NCBI GenBank assembly: GCA_945902215.1
Contig: CAMDML010000010.1
Coordinates: forward strand, 1 to 55,017
Source: Klebsiella pneumoniae
GTDB lineage: Bacteria; Pseudomonadota; Gammaproteobacteria; Pseudomonadales; Pseudohongiellaceae
Reading direction: 5' to 3'
Length of the DNA: 55,017 nt
The notes under the pieces were generated by a model. It ran no database searches and was not told the DNA's origin. It saw only the letters and a list, made by a program, of their open reading frames with translations. The number at the start of each line of letters is the position of its first letter. Position 1 is the first letter of the stretch. The translations under genes and the position numbers were made by a program. Shown here one piece after another: positions 28,106-36,771 of the stretch.

Positions 28106-29407
28106 ATGACATTCAATCAGCGTCTTAACCGGCGGCAGATCCTGCAAAGGATGGTGTGTGCCGGCGCCACCGGCCTCTTGAGTGGCATCGGCATCGATGC
28201 CAATGCCGCTACCGGTTATAGCGGCAAGCTGTTGGTGAATCTGCAATTGATGGGCGCGCTCGATGTGACGAGCTTCGCCGATCCGAAGATCAATGTCGCG
28301 GGCAAGCCGGTAATCAACAACTGGGCGGCTACTGCGGGAGTGCAGAAAGTCGGCAATATTTCCTATGCGCCTTTCGCGCAGAACGCAGTGTTCTTCAACA
28401 AATATTATCGCGACATCCTGGTGATCAACGGCGTTGATGCGCAGACCAATTCGCACACTGTTGGCGTTCTGCATAACTGGAGCGGGCGCAACAGCGAAGG
28501 ATTTCCCTCGCTGACTGCCTTGTTCGCTGCGGTGAATCAAACCGATCTGCCCATGCCTTATCTGAATTTTGGCGGCTTCGGCGCCACGCAGGGCATCACG
28601 GATGTCACCCAGATCGGCCGCATATCGGTGTTGCAGAACCTGGTCAAACCGAATTTTGCCGAAAGCAGCAGCAATCGCTATATCGAAGATGCCGATTGGC
28701 AGCGTATCACTGCCATGCACACTGCCGGACTTGCAGCACGTAGCGCGGCGGCCACTACCATCGAAGCGGCCGGCAATCTGCAAGAGGCTTACGCCGATGC
28801 ACTGTCCCGTTCTGGGGCAATCACTAATTTTGCCAATTACTTGCCCGCAGCCGGTAGCCTGCAAAATACGCGTACTGTCGGCAGAACTACTTCCAGTCTG
28901 CATCAGCAGATTCAGGTGAGCCTGCTGGCATTCAAGGCGGGAGTGGCACTAACGGCGGATGTATTCGAAAACGGCTTCGACACGCACGATGATCATGACA
29001 ACCGGCTGGGATTGGCGCTCGCCAATGTCACCGATGCGATCGACTATTTCTGGGAGTATGCGACTGAGCTGGGCCTGGCTGACCGGCTGGTGTTGGTCGT
29101 GGGCAGCGATTTCGGTCGCACCCCGGTTTACAACTCGGGTGCCGGGAAGGATCACTGGCCAATCGGCAGTGTCATGGTGATGCAGAAAAATGCGAGCTTT
29201 ACCAACCGGGTGGTGGGGCTGACGGATTCAGGCCATAAAGTGATCAAGATCAATCCCGTGACCTTGCAGGCTGACAGCACCAACGGGGTTACCATGGGGC
29301 CCGCTCATGTGCACAAGGCACTGCGCAAAAAGCTGGGACTCGATACCGCGGCGGTTACGCAACGCTTTCCATTTTCTACCACGGCCGACGTTGCTATCTT
29401 TGGCTGA
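28106..29407 (+). CDS. DUF1501 family exported protein
   Basis: A 433-residue protein with a twin-arginine-like start (NRRQILQRMVCAGATGLLSG), suggesting Tat export, and a DUF1501 (sulfatase/phosphatase-like fold) body: FDTHDDHDNRLGLALANVTDAI and the metal-site-like VVGSDFGRTPVYNSGAGKDHWPIGS are its clearest motifs. GGAG lies seven bases before the ATG. It begins 30 bases after the DUF1588-like cytochrome, so they form one operon. DUF1501 proteins have an alkaline-phosphatase-like fold but no proven substrate. Confidence 0.88.
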   Translation: MTFNQRLNRRQILQRMVCAGATGLLSGIGIDANAATGYSGKLLVNLQLMGALDVTSFADPKINVAGKPVINNWAATAGVQKVGNISYAPFAQNAVFFNKYYRDILVINGVDAQTNSHTVGVLHNWSGRNSEGFPSLTALFAAVNQTDLPMPYLNFGGFGATQGITDVTQIGRISVLQNLVKPNFAESSSNRYIEDADWQRITAMHTAGLAARSAAATTIEAAGNLQEAYADALSRSGAITNFANYLPAAGSLQNTRTVGRTTSSLHQQIQVSLLAFKAGVALTADVFENGFDTHDDHDNRLGLALANVTDAIDYFWEYATELGLADRLVLVVGSDFGRTPVYNSGAGKDHWPIGSVMVMQKNASFTNRVVGLTDSGHKVIKINPVTLQADSTNGVTMGPAHVHKALRKKLGLDTAAVTQRFPFSTTADVAIFG

Positions 29408-29430
29408 TTCCCTAACTGCAGGGCTGGCAC

Positions 29431-30537
29431 TCAGACGCGCGGCATCGCCTTCAGCTCTTTGGCAACGAGGCTGCCGAATTCGCTGGTGCTGATCATCTTC
29501 ACTCCCGCGCCTGGTTTGGACAGGTCAGCTGTCGAAAAACCTTGCGCGAATACACTCTGCATGGCTTGCCAGAGATTTTTTGCTTCCTTGTCCATGCCGA
29601 AACTCATCTCCAGCATCATCGCCACGGAACCGATCATCGAGTAAGGGTTCGCGATATTTTTACCGGCGATGTCTGGTGCGGAGCCGTGTGAGGGTTCGTA
29701 GTAGGCTTTCTTTGGGCCGAGGCACGCAGAAGGCATAAGTCCGAGCGAGCCGAGGATGCCGCCGCCCTGGTCAGAGAGAATGTCACCGAACATGTTCTCC
29801 ATCACCATCACGTCAAACTGGCCCGGCTTGAGGCAGAGGTAAGTCGCTGCTGCATCCACCAGAATGTGGATCACTTGCACTTCGGGATAGTCCTTGCGCA
29901 CTTCTTCCACAATTTCATTCCACAGCACGCTGGATTTCAGCACGTTGGACTTGTGGATGTTGTGCAGTACTTTCTTGCGCTTCATTGCCGTGTCAAAGGC
30001 CACGATCAGGATGGCGCGGATCTGGTCTTCGTCGTATTCGAGCACTTCATTCACATAGCGTTTGCCCTGGGCGTTGATGCCGGTTTCCTTCTTGCCGAAG
30101 TACAGGCCACCCACCAGTTCGCGGATCATCATGATGTCGATGCCATCGCCGATGATCTCGGGTTTCAACGGGGAGAAATGTGCCAGACCTTTGGGCAGAT
30201 ACACCGGACGAAAGTTTGCGTACGTATTGTAACGGCGGCGTAAAGGCAGCAGCGCACCGCGTTCAGGCTGCTGATCTACGGGGATTTTCTTGGATTCTTC
30301 GTGGCTGAGGCCAATCGGGCCTTTGAGGATTGCATCGGCTGCATCGCAGATGGCCTTGGTGGCATCGGGAAAGGAAGAGCCGGTGCTGAACCAGGCGTTT
30401 GCACCAAAAGGGGCATGGGTCAGGTCGAATTTGATCTCATTGCGCTCGGCAACCAGATTCAGGATTTTAACGGCTTCGACCATGATTTCAGGGCCGATTC
30501 CGTCACCGTCTAGCAGAGCAATCTTGTAGGTACGCAT
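29431..30537 (-). CDS. leuB: 3-isopropylmalate dehydrogenase
   Basis: A 368-residue NAD-dependent decarboxylating dehydrogenase of the isocitrate/isopropylmalate family, converting 3-isopropylmalate to 2-oxoisocaproate in leucine synthesis. [18 protein letters not shown], the arginine-rich [19 protein letters not shown] loop, [13 protein letters not shown] and [18 protein letters not shown] are characteristic. ATG 30537 is chosen at the conserved N-terminus. A longer frame is not supported. It stands alone, convergent with the DUF1501 gene; leuCD are not in the window. A homologous tartrate or methylmalate dehydrogenase remains possible. Confidence 0.88.
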   Translation of the reverse strand: MRTYKIALLDGDGIGPEIMVEAVKILNLVAERNEIKFDLTHAPFGANAWFSTGSSFPDATKAICDAADAILKGPIGLSHEESKKIPVDQQPERGALLPLRRRYNTYANFRPVYLPKGLAHFSPLKPEIIGDGIDIMMIRELVGGLYFGKKETGINAQGKRYVNEVLEYDEDQIRAILIVAFDTAMKRKKVLHNIHKSNVLKSSVLWNEIVEEVRKDYPEVQVIHILVDAAATYLCLKPGQFDVMVMENMFGDILSDQGGGILGSLGLMPSACLGPKKAYYEPSHGSAPDIAGKNIANPYSMIGSVAMMLEMSFGMDKEAKNLWQAMQSVFAQGFSTADLSKPGAGVKMISTSEFGSLVAKELKAMPRV

Positions 30538-30677
30538 GAGTTTCCCGGGGCTGGCAAAAAAAGCGCGCAAATGTAGCATTTCGGATGCCGCTCAGGAAGG
30601 GAAAGCACGCTTTTCCCGGATTTCCCGGCTATCAGGTCAATAGATTTGGCCCATGTGAAAAAATTTCCCAATCGGAC

Positions 30678-30715
30678 TAAAATACCCTGTTTTATCTACC
30701 GTGATTATCATCACG
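30678..30715 (+). promoter_or_regulatory. Putative pckG promoter -10 and operator-like palindrome
   Basis: TAAAAT at 30678-30683 is a candidate -10 box. Sixteen bases on, CGTGAT-TATC-ATCACG (30700-30715) is a perfect 6-bp inverted repeat just before the Shine-Dalgarno sequence (GGAG at ~30722) of pckG. It could be a repressor site or a small hairpin affecting translation. No named regulator is inferred. Confidence 0.4.
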
Positions 30716-30733
30716 ATATTCGGAGTACCCAGC

Positions 30734-32557
30734 ATGACCGCCTCTCACAAAGAGCTGACCAACAATACCTCGCACAAGGCCGCGAACACAGCACTCAAGA
30801 ACTGGGTGCAGGAAATTGCCGCGCTGTGCCAGCCGTCCGATGTCCACTGGTGTGACGGCACCCAGGAAGAATACGACCGCTTGTGTGAGGTCTTGGTGAA
30901 GGCCGGAACCTTCACCAAGCTCAACGAAAAACTCCGTCCAGCTTCTTTTCTCGCCCGCTCTGATCCCCGCGATGTGGCGCGTGTTGAAGACCGCACCTTC
31001 ATTTGCAGCAACCAGAAAGATGACGCAGGCCCCACCAACAACTGGGAAGAGCCGGTCACGATGCGTAACCGTCTCAATGGTTTGTTCCGCGGCTGCATGG
31101 AAGGCCGCACGCTGTACGTGATTCCATTCAGCATGGGCCCGCTGGGTTCCGATATTGCGCAAATTGGCGTGCAGATTACTGATTCGCCCTATGTTGTTGT
31201 GAGTATGCGCATCATGGCTCGCATTGGCAGCCGCGTGTTGGAGATTCTGGGCAACAAGCCTTTCATCAAGTGTCTGCATTCCATCGGCTATCCGCTGGCG
31301 AAGGGTCATCCTGACGTGGCCTGGCCCTGCGACCCTGAAAATCGTTACATCGTGCATTTCCCCGAAGACCGCGAAATCATTTCCTACGGTTCCGGCTACG
31401 GCGGCAACGCGCTGCTCGGCAAGAAGTGCGTGGCACTGCGTATTGCTTCAGTAATGGCGCGTGACGAAGGTTGGCTGGCCGAACACATGATGATTGTTGG
31501 TGTTGAAGCGCCGACCGGTGAAAAAACCTACATCGGTGGCGCGTTCCCTAGCGCCTGTGGCAAGACCAATCTTGCCATGTTGATTCCGCCCGCTGGTTTT
31601 GAAGGCTGGAAGGTGTGGACGGTGGGCGATGACATTGCCTGGATCAAGCCCGGTGCTGACGGCCGTTTGCATGCGATCAATCCGGAAGCCGGTTACTTCG
31701 GTGTGGCACCCGGCACCTCGATGCAAACCAACCCGAATGCCATGCTGACGATGGCAAAAAATTCAATCTTCACCAACGTTGCGCTCACTGATGACGGCGA
31801 CGTGTGGTGGGAAGGCATGGATGGTGACAAACCGGCGCACCTGATTGATTGGCGCGGCATGGATTGGACACCCGCCAGCAAGACCCCCGCTGCGCATCCC
31901 AATGCCCGCTTTACCGCACCGGCCGGCCAGTGCCCCAGTGTGGATGCCGATTGGGAAAATCCGCAGGGCGTGCCGATCAGTGCCTTAATTTTCGGTGGCC
32001 GCCTGAGTCACACTTTTCCCTTGGTGTACCAGAGCCGTAGTTGGGCGCAGGGCGTGTACATGGCGGCGACGCTTGGCTCCGAAGCCACCGCCGCTTCTGA
32101 CAATCAAGCAGCCATCCGCCGTGACCCGATGGCTATGCTGCCGTTTTGTGGTTACAACATGGGTGACTACTGGAACCATTGGCTGAATATGGAAGGCAAG
32201 GTTAAACAATTGCCGAAAATTTTCCGCGTGAACTGGTTTCGCAAAGAAGCGGATGGCAAATGGATGTGGCCCGGATTCGGCCAGAACATGCGTGTGCTGG
32301 AATGGATCGTCAAACGTGTGAACGGCAAGGTATCGGCGCAAGAAACCATTTTTGGTGATATTCCGGATTATGCGGATATGAACTGGAAAGGCATGGACTA
32401 TTCGCAGGAAACTTTTGCCCGTGTGGTGGCAGTCGACAAGGCTAGTGCACTGCGCGAGTTCGAAGATCAGGCCAGTCAGTTCGCGAAGTTCGGCGCGCAC
32501 CTGCCGGCAACGCTGGAAAAAATCCGCCAGGAAAAACTGGCTGAAGCGAGAACTTAA
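30734..32557 (+). CDS. pckG: Phosphoenolpyruvate carboxykinase (GTP)
   Basis: A 607-residue gluconeogenic enzyme turning oxaloacetate into PEP with GTP. The GTP-type family is shown by the P-loop region [15 protein letters not shown] with its reactive Cys (residue 275), [13 protein letters not shown], and [16 protein letters not shown]. The ATG at 30734 has GGAG eight bases upstream; an earlier in-frame codon lacks one. Many gammaproteobacteria use the ATP-type enzyme (pckA), so the GTP type is a distinguishing point. It agrees with growth on organic acids, as does cstA. Confidence 0.96.
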   Translation: MTASHKELTNNTSHKAANTALKNWVQEIAALCQPSDVHWCDGTQEEYDRLCEVLVKAGTFTKLNEKLRPASFLARSDPRDVARVEDRTFICSNQKDDAGPTNNWEEPVTMRNRLNGLFRGCMEGRTLYVIPFSMGPLGSDIAQIGVQITDSPYVVVSMRIMARIGSRVLEILGNKPFIKCLHSIGYPLAKGHPDVAWPCDPENRYIVHFPEDREIISYGSGYGGNALLGKKCVALRIASVMARDEGWLAEHMMIVGVEAPTGEKTYIGGAFPSACGKTNLAMLIPPAGFEGWKVWTVGDDIAWIKPGADGRLHAINPEAGYFGVAPGTSMQTNPNAMLTMAKNSIFTNVALTDDGDVWWEGMDGDKPAHLIDWRGMDWTPASKTPAAHPNARFTAPAGQCPSVDADWENPQGVPISALIFGGRLSHTFPLVYQSRSWAQGVYMAATLGSEATAASDNQAAIRRDPMAMLPFCGYNMGDYWNHWLNMEGKVKQLPKIFRVNWFRKEADGKWMWPGFGQNMRVLEWIVKRVNGKVSAQETIFGDIPDYADMNWKGMDYSQETFARVVAVDKASALREFEDQASQFAKFGAHLPATLEKIRQEKLAEART

Positions 32558-32598
32558 CATGAACTCGCTATTGCTCTATTTGGCAATAATTGGCGCAG

Positions 32599-33006
32599 TC
32601 AAGGTGCGGTTGCTTCGATCGCCGCGGGCGCTTCCGGAGCGCTTACCGTAAATAAAAAGTCATCCAGCAAGTAGTGACCGTCCAGTGATACCGCCTGCCA
32701 CAGTACCTTATACGTGGCAGGCACAAGCGGCGGCAGCTCGATATCCACTATGTCCCCGAATGCCGTTGACTGACCGATGCTGTTGCGCGGCAGCCGCACA
32801 TCGATGCGCTCACCGATCTTCTTGCCGGCAGTAATTTCAAGACGCAGGTTGGTAACGGTCATCGTATTCATGAACTGGAAGTGCAACAGCGCGGGCGCCT
32901 GCGCCAACACTGCATCGTGATCGGGCACGGTAACCGCGAGTCCCACATGTGCCCATGAAGCACGCGAGCAAGTAAACAGCAGCAAAATCAGCAATCCGGA
33001 GCGCAT
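32599..33006 (-). CDS. copC: CopC-domain periplasmic copper-binding protein
   Basis: A 135-residue exported protein: a signal peptide ends at ASWA, and the mature chain starts HVGL, placing a histidine at the N-terminus as in CopC/PcoC copper binding. The Ig-like CopC pattern follows (PALLHFQFMNTMTVTNLRLEI, then YKVLWQAVSLDGHYLLDDFLFTV). Start ATG 33006 is set by the signal peptide. No copD or copAB is adjacent, so it is an orphan CopC. Copper or general periplasmic carrier roles are inferred from the family. Confidence 0.85.
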   Translation of the reverse strand: MRSGLLILLLFTCSRASWAHVGLAVTVPDHDAVLAQAPALLHFQFMNTMTVTNLRLEITAGKKIGERIDVRLPRNSIGQSTAFGDIVDIELPPLVPATYKVLWQAVSLDGHYLLDDFLFTVSAPEAPAAIEATAP

Positions 33007-33116
33007 CGGGTGGTTTCGTTCTGGAATAGATGGGGCCGCGCTGATATTATGCGACCCGCACTCCATGTGCTACTCGCGCTCTCACACTCTCAAACCCTTC
33101 CCACAGAATCTCGCCA

Positions 33117-34481
33117 ATGACCACCAGCACTATTGTCAGCGGGGCCTCCGGTCCCGGCACGATCCCCGCCCCAGGTAAAAAGGTCGGATTCGTATCGCTC
33201 GGCTGCCCGAAGGCGCTGGTTGATTCCGAACGTATCCTGACCCAACTGCGTCTTGAAGGTTACGACATCGTGTCGACTTACGAGGGTGCAGACGTGGTGG
33301 TCGTGAACACCTGCGGTTTTATCGACAGTGCCAAGCAGGAATCGCTGGATACGATTGGTGAGGCCATCAGCAAGAACGGCCGTGTGATTGTGACCGGTTG
33401 TATGGGCAAGAATGCGGAAGAGATTACGCGCGTGCATCCGGGCGTGCTCAGCGTCACCGGGCCACATGCGTATGAAGAAGTCGTTAACGCCGTGCATGAA
33501 GTGATTCCGAAACCGATCATCGATCTACACAATCCTTTTACTGACTTGGTGCCACCGCAGGGCATCAAACTCACGCCACGCCATTATGCCTATCTGAAAA
33601 TTTCTGAAGGTTGCAACCACCGTTGCAGCTTCTGCATCATCCCCTCACTGCGCGGTGATCTCGTCAGCCGTCCTGTCGGTGAAGTGCTCGACGAAGCCGA
33701 ACGTCTGGTGAATGCCGGTGTGCGTGAGATGTTGGTAATTTCGCAGGACACCAGTGCCTACGGTGTCGACATGAAATACCAAACCGGATTCTGGCAGGGC
33801 CGCCCGGTGAAGGGCAGCATGCAGGGTCTGTGCGAAGCGCTGGCCGATCTCGGCGTGTGGGTGCGTTTGCATTACGTTTATCCGTATCCACACGTGGATA
33901 AACTGATGCCGCTCATGGCCGCCAACCTGATCCTGCCTTACCTCGATATTCCGTTCCAGCACGCGAGCCAACGCATTCTCAAGTTGATGAAGCGTCCCGC
34001 CGCTGCCGAGAACACACTCGAACGCATCAAGTCCTGGCGTCGCGATGTGCCCGACCTGACCTTGCGCAGCACTTTTATTGTCGGCTTCCCCGGCGAGACG
34101 CAAGCCGAGTTTGAAGAGTTGTTGTCCTGGCTGCAGGAAGCACAGCTTGATCGGGTTGGTTGTTTCAAATATTCCCAGGTCAGTGGTGCCAGCGCGAATG
34201 CCTTACCTGATCATGTGCCGGAAGAAGTGAAACAGGAACGCTGGGAGCGCTTCATGGCGGTGCAGCAGGAAATCAGTGCGGCACGGCTGCAAGCGAAGAT
34301 TGGTACCGAGATCGATATTCTCATTGACGAAATAGAAGAAGACCGTGCCATCGGTCGTTCGAAAGCCGATGCGCCGGACATTGATGGTCTTGTGTATTTG
34401 TCAGATCCCACGGATCTCGAAATTGGCGACATCGTTACCGCGACTGTCGTGGATGCTGACGACTACGATCTTTACGTCTGA
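33117..34481 (+). CDS. rimO: Ribosomal protein S12 methylthiotransferase RimO
   Basis: A 454-residue radical-SAM methylthiotransferase that modifies Asp88 of ribosomal protein S12. It has an N-terminal UPF0004 domain ([18 protein letters not shown] with a [4Fe-4S] Cys), the radical SAM motif CNHRCSFC with Cys166, Cys170 and Cys173, and a C-terminal TRAM domain ([26 protein letters not shown]). The N-terminus carries ~20 extra Gly/Pro/Ser-rich residues before the conserved start. The Shine-Dalgarno sequence is weak. A large palindromic repeat follows directly. Confidence 0.97.
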   Translation: MTTSTIVSGASGPGTIPAPGKKVGFVSLGCPKALVDSERILTQLRLEGYDIVSTYEGADVVVVNTCGFIDSAKQESLDTIGEAISKNGRVIVTGCMGKNAEEITRVHPGVLSVTGPHAYEEVVNAVHEVIPKPIIDLHNPFTDLVPPQGIKLTPRHYAYLKISEGCNHRCSFCIIPSLRGDLVSRPVGEVLDEAERLVNAGVREMLVISQDTSAYGVDMKYQTGFWQGRPVKGSMQGLCEALADLGVWVRLHYVYPYPHVDKLMPLMAANLILPYLDIPFQHASQRILKLMKRPAAAENTLERIKSWRRDVPDLTLRSTFIVGFPGETQAEFEELLSWLQEAQLDRVGCFKYSQVSGASANALPDHVPEEVKQERWERFMAVQQEISAARLQAKIGTEIDILIDEIEEDRAIGRSKADAPDIDGLVYLSDPTDLEIGDIVTATVVDADDYDLYV

Positions 34482-34503
34482 TTGTTTTTGGGCATGGTGG
34501 GCT

Positions 34504-35003
34504 CTGGACACCCACTCGGGTTTTCTGTCTGCCTTGCTACAGCGAAAGGGCCGCCTTGGGGTGTCGTTTTGCACCTCCGCTCAGGACCGCCCAACAGCGC
34601 ACAACTCACCCTTGCCGGGACGCAAGCCGCCAAATCTAGCTTCCTTCGCTGTTCGGCGCAAAACGTCACCCCAAGTCGTCCCCACAAGCTTCAACTGGAA
34701 TTCCGGTGTGTGTCAGTTCGGCGTTAGAGCAGACACTGCATGCATTCCTCTTCTCATTTAGTTCGTCTCCGGAATCCGCGCAGATCCTGAAACCCACGGG
34801 AACCTGAGCAATTCCTGACAGGGTGGGCCGGGGATGTAAGTTTGCGCAGCCCGTCCGCGAGCGGCGCACTTTGCGGGGTTGCGTCCCCGCAAGGGTTAGT
34901 TGAGCGCCTAAGTCGACCGCCAGGAGGGCGGAGCAAACTTACATCCCCGGCCAGGCCCTCCAACTGAAGCAACGCGACCAGTTCAACCCAAGTGGGTGTC
35001 CAG
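34504..35003. mobile_element. Long palindromic intergenic element, copy 1 (500 bp)
   Basis: Terminal inverted repeats CTGGACACCCACTCGGGTT (34504-34522) and its near-complement (34985-35003) match at 18 of 19. Inside are two hairpin units: one closed by CTTGGGGTG/CACCCCAAG (34555-34563 and 34667-34675), one closed by a perfect 19-bp stem (34827-34845 and 34933-34951) holding an inner TTGCGGGG/CCCCGCAA hairpin (34871-34892). No coding frame. The same element recurs at 41787-42277. It resembles a MITE or a structured RNA gene. No transposase is present. Confidence 0.8.
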
Positions 35004-35051
35004 ATACCCAGATACACGCAACAATGCATGCAAATAAACGTGCGCAGAAAT

Positions 35052-35240
35052 TTACTCCGGCACCACCCGCATCAAACTGTTCCCCGCAAATATATACAAA
35101 GCCCCTGGTTGGTGGCGAAATCGGGGTCGAGCACGATGTCGTGCAAACCTTCTGCGGCTACGCGTTTTACCGGCGGCATGTTCAGCAGCGGCTCTGACAC
35201 TTGGCCGTCAGTAGTCACGATGCGAATCGTTCTCGGTCTT
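35052..35240 (-). pseudogene. Relic of a PQQ-dependent sugar dehydrogenase
   Basis: On the minus strand one frame reads RTIRIVTTDGQVSEPLLN then VAAEGLHDIVLDPDFATN, the N-terminal propeller motif of soluble PQQ glucose/sorbosone-type dehydrogenases. After a one-base shift the next frame reads ALYIFAGNSLMRVVPE and stops, matching the C-terminal end of the same family. The ~250-300 residues between are missing. No start or signal remains. The relic begins 49 bases from the end of a palindromic element, which may have taken part in the deletion. Confidence 0.75.
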
Positions 35241-35462
35241 TAAGTCGCCCGTTAATTACTGCTGGGTAACAGCCTGCAGGGGCAGCCAGAGGAGGGCAGC
35301 CAGAAGAGGGGTAACCGGCGAAGGGGTAAAGTGGCGAGTGCAGTGCGTACTTTAAGGTGTTTCCCTTGGTTTGTTCAGGCTAGTTATTGTTGTAAACGGT
35401 CCAACGAGTAAAAACACCTCCCGTGAAACACTTCACCAAGACCAGTTGTGTTGTATTCTTAA

Positions 35463-35481
35463 TTGATAATAATTATCATTC
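35463..35481. promoter_or_regulatory. Fur box upstream of the PepSY gene
   Basis: TTGATAATAATTATCATTC closely follows the Fur consensus (GATAAT repeats with inverted symmetry) and lies about 40 bases before the ATG of the PepSY protein, so iron would repress this gene. The preceding ~220 bases contain no gene, only a short imperfect repeat of GGCAGCCAGARGAGGG (35283-35316). Confidence 0.8.
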
Positions 35482-35518
35482 GCTCTAGTGTCTTTTTTCG
35501 CATCTGTTAGTAAGCCTC

Positions 35519-36709
35519 ATGTTCAGGAAAACCATTTTTTGGGCCCATCTCGTCTGTGGCGTTCTCTCGGGAATCGTCGTGTTCACGATGTCCTTCACCG
35601 GAGTTGCATTGACATACAAGCGCCAGATCGAGCTGTGGGTCGCCGAGCAGCGCTATGTGCCCGAGGCGGAACAGGGGCAAGCACTACCGCTGGAACAGTT
35701 GTTACTTATCCTGCAACGCAAACAGCCGGGTGTTGAGGCAGCCGCGCTGGTCATCACGAACGATGCGGGTGCGCCTGTCAGCGTTCGCGCAGGGCGGCAG
35801 GGGACTTTGAACCTCAATCCGTATACCGGTGACGCGATGGTGCTGGACGCGCCGCACCTGACAGCATTTTTCCGCTGGAATACCGGCTTCCACCGCTGGT
35901 TCAACATTGAAGGCGAAAACCGCGCTATCGCGCGCCAGATCACCGGTATCAGCAATGTGGTTTTTTTCTTCCTGGTGGCCAGCGGCATGTACCTGTGGCT
36001 TCCCAGCCTGTGGAAATGGGCGCTGGTCAAGGTGCGCTTGGCATTCCGCTCCAGCTATGCCGATAGCAAGTCCCGTGATTTTCACTGGCATCACATCTTC
36101 GGCATCTGGGCGGCGCTCCCACTGCTTGCCGTGGTTTACACCGGTGGTGTGATCTCCTATCCATGGGTTGCAAACCTGATGTACAGGGCGTTTGGTGCAG
36201 AAATTCCCGCTCCGCAAGGGCCGGGTGGCGGTCCTGATGGTGGTCAGGGTCAGGGGCAGGGTGGTCAAGGCCAGAGCGGGGTAGGCGGCGGCGAACAGAT
36301 CGGCAGTGCGAGCACCGTGGCCGGCAACTATCTTGCGCTGAACACACTGATCGACACGGCCATTGCGGAAGCGGACGGCGAGTGGAATCGCTTGAATGTC
36401 ACGCTGCCGCGCGCTACTGACGCCACGATCCAGATCGAAGTCGACCCCGGCAACGGTGCGCAAGCCCACAAGCGCTTCACCCTCAGCATTGACCGCACTA
36501 CCGGCACAGTGGCCGGCACGCGTACTTTTGCCGACCAACCGGAAGCGACGCGCCTGCGCAGCATTGCCCGCTTCCTGCACACCGGTGAAGTACTCGGGTT
36601 CTGGGGACAAACCATCGCCGGGCTGGCTTCGTTCGCCGCGCTGTTTGGCGTGTGGACAGGTTTCGCGCTGTCGTATCGCAGGTTGATCCAGCCTCTATTG
36701 CGCGGTTGA
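35519..36709 (+). CDS. PepSY-associated membrane protein (iron-regulated)
   Basis: A 396-residue inner-membrane protein of the PepSY-associated TM family (PiuB/FegB-like). Four helices are seen: ~8-30 (HLVCGVLSGIVVFTMSFTGVAL), ~142-160, ~190-212 and ~365-388, with PepSY-like periplasmic domains and conserved histidines in FHRWFN and FHWHHIFG. A Gly/Gln-rich low-complexity linker (GGGPDGGQGQGQGG) lies near residue 230. The Fur box directly upstream supports iron control. Related proteins reduce or process ferric siderophores in the periplasm, often beside a TonB receptor, but none is adjacent here. Confidence 0.88.
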   Translation: MFRKTIFWAHLVCGVLSGIVVFTMSFTGVALTYKRQIELWVAEQRYVPEAEQGQALPLEQLLLILQRKQPGVEAAALVITNDAGAPVSVRAGRQGTLNLNPYTGDAMVLDAPHLTAFFRWNTGFHRWFNIEGENRAIARQITGISNVVFFFLVASGMYLWLPSLWKWALVKVRLAFRSSYADSKSRDFHWHHIFGIWAALPLLAVVYTGGVISYPWVANLMYRAFGAEIPAPQGPGGGPDGGQGQGQGGQGQSGVGGGEQIGSASTVAGNYLALNTLIDTAIAEADGEWNRLNVTLPRATDATIQIEVDPGNGAQAHKRFTLSIDRTTGTVAGTRTFADQPEATRLRSIARFLHTGEVLGFWGQTIAGLASFAALFGVWTGFALSYRRLIQPLLRG

Positions 36710-36771
36710 CTAACGCTGTCTGCTTGCGCAGTATCCGCCTCCTTTGTGCTCTATTCATGCAGAGGAAACCC

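Noticed and set aside
34482-35003. Frames within the long palindromic elements as small proteins
   Set aside because: They are not kept between the two copies, run through hairpin arms and lack ribosome-binding sites.
36220-36300. Gly/Gln-rich repeat in the PepSY gene as a mobile or regulatory repeat
   Set aside because: It stays in frame as a low-complexity linker within an otherwise normal protein.
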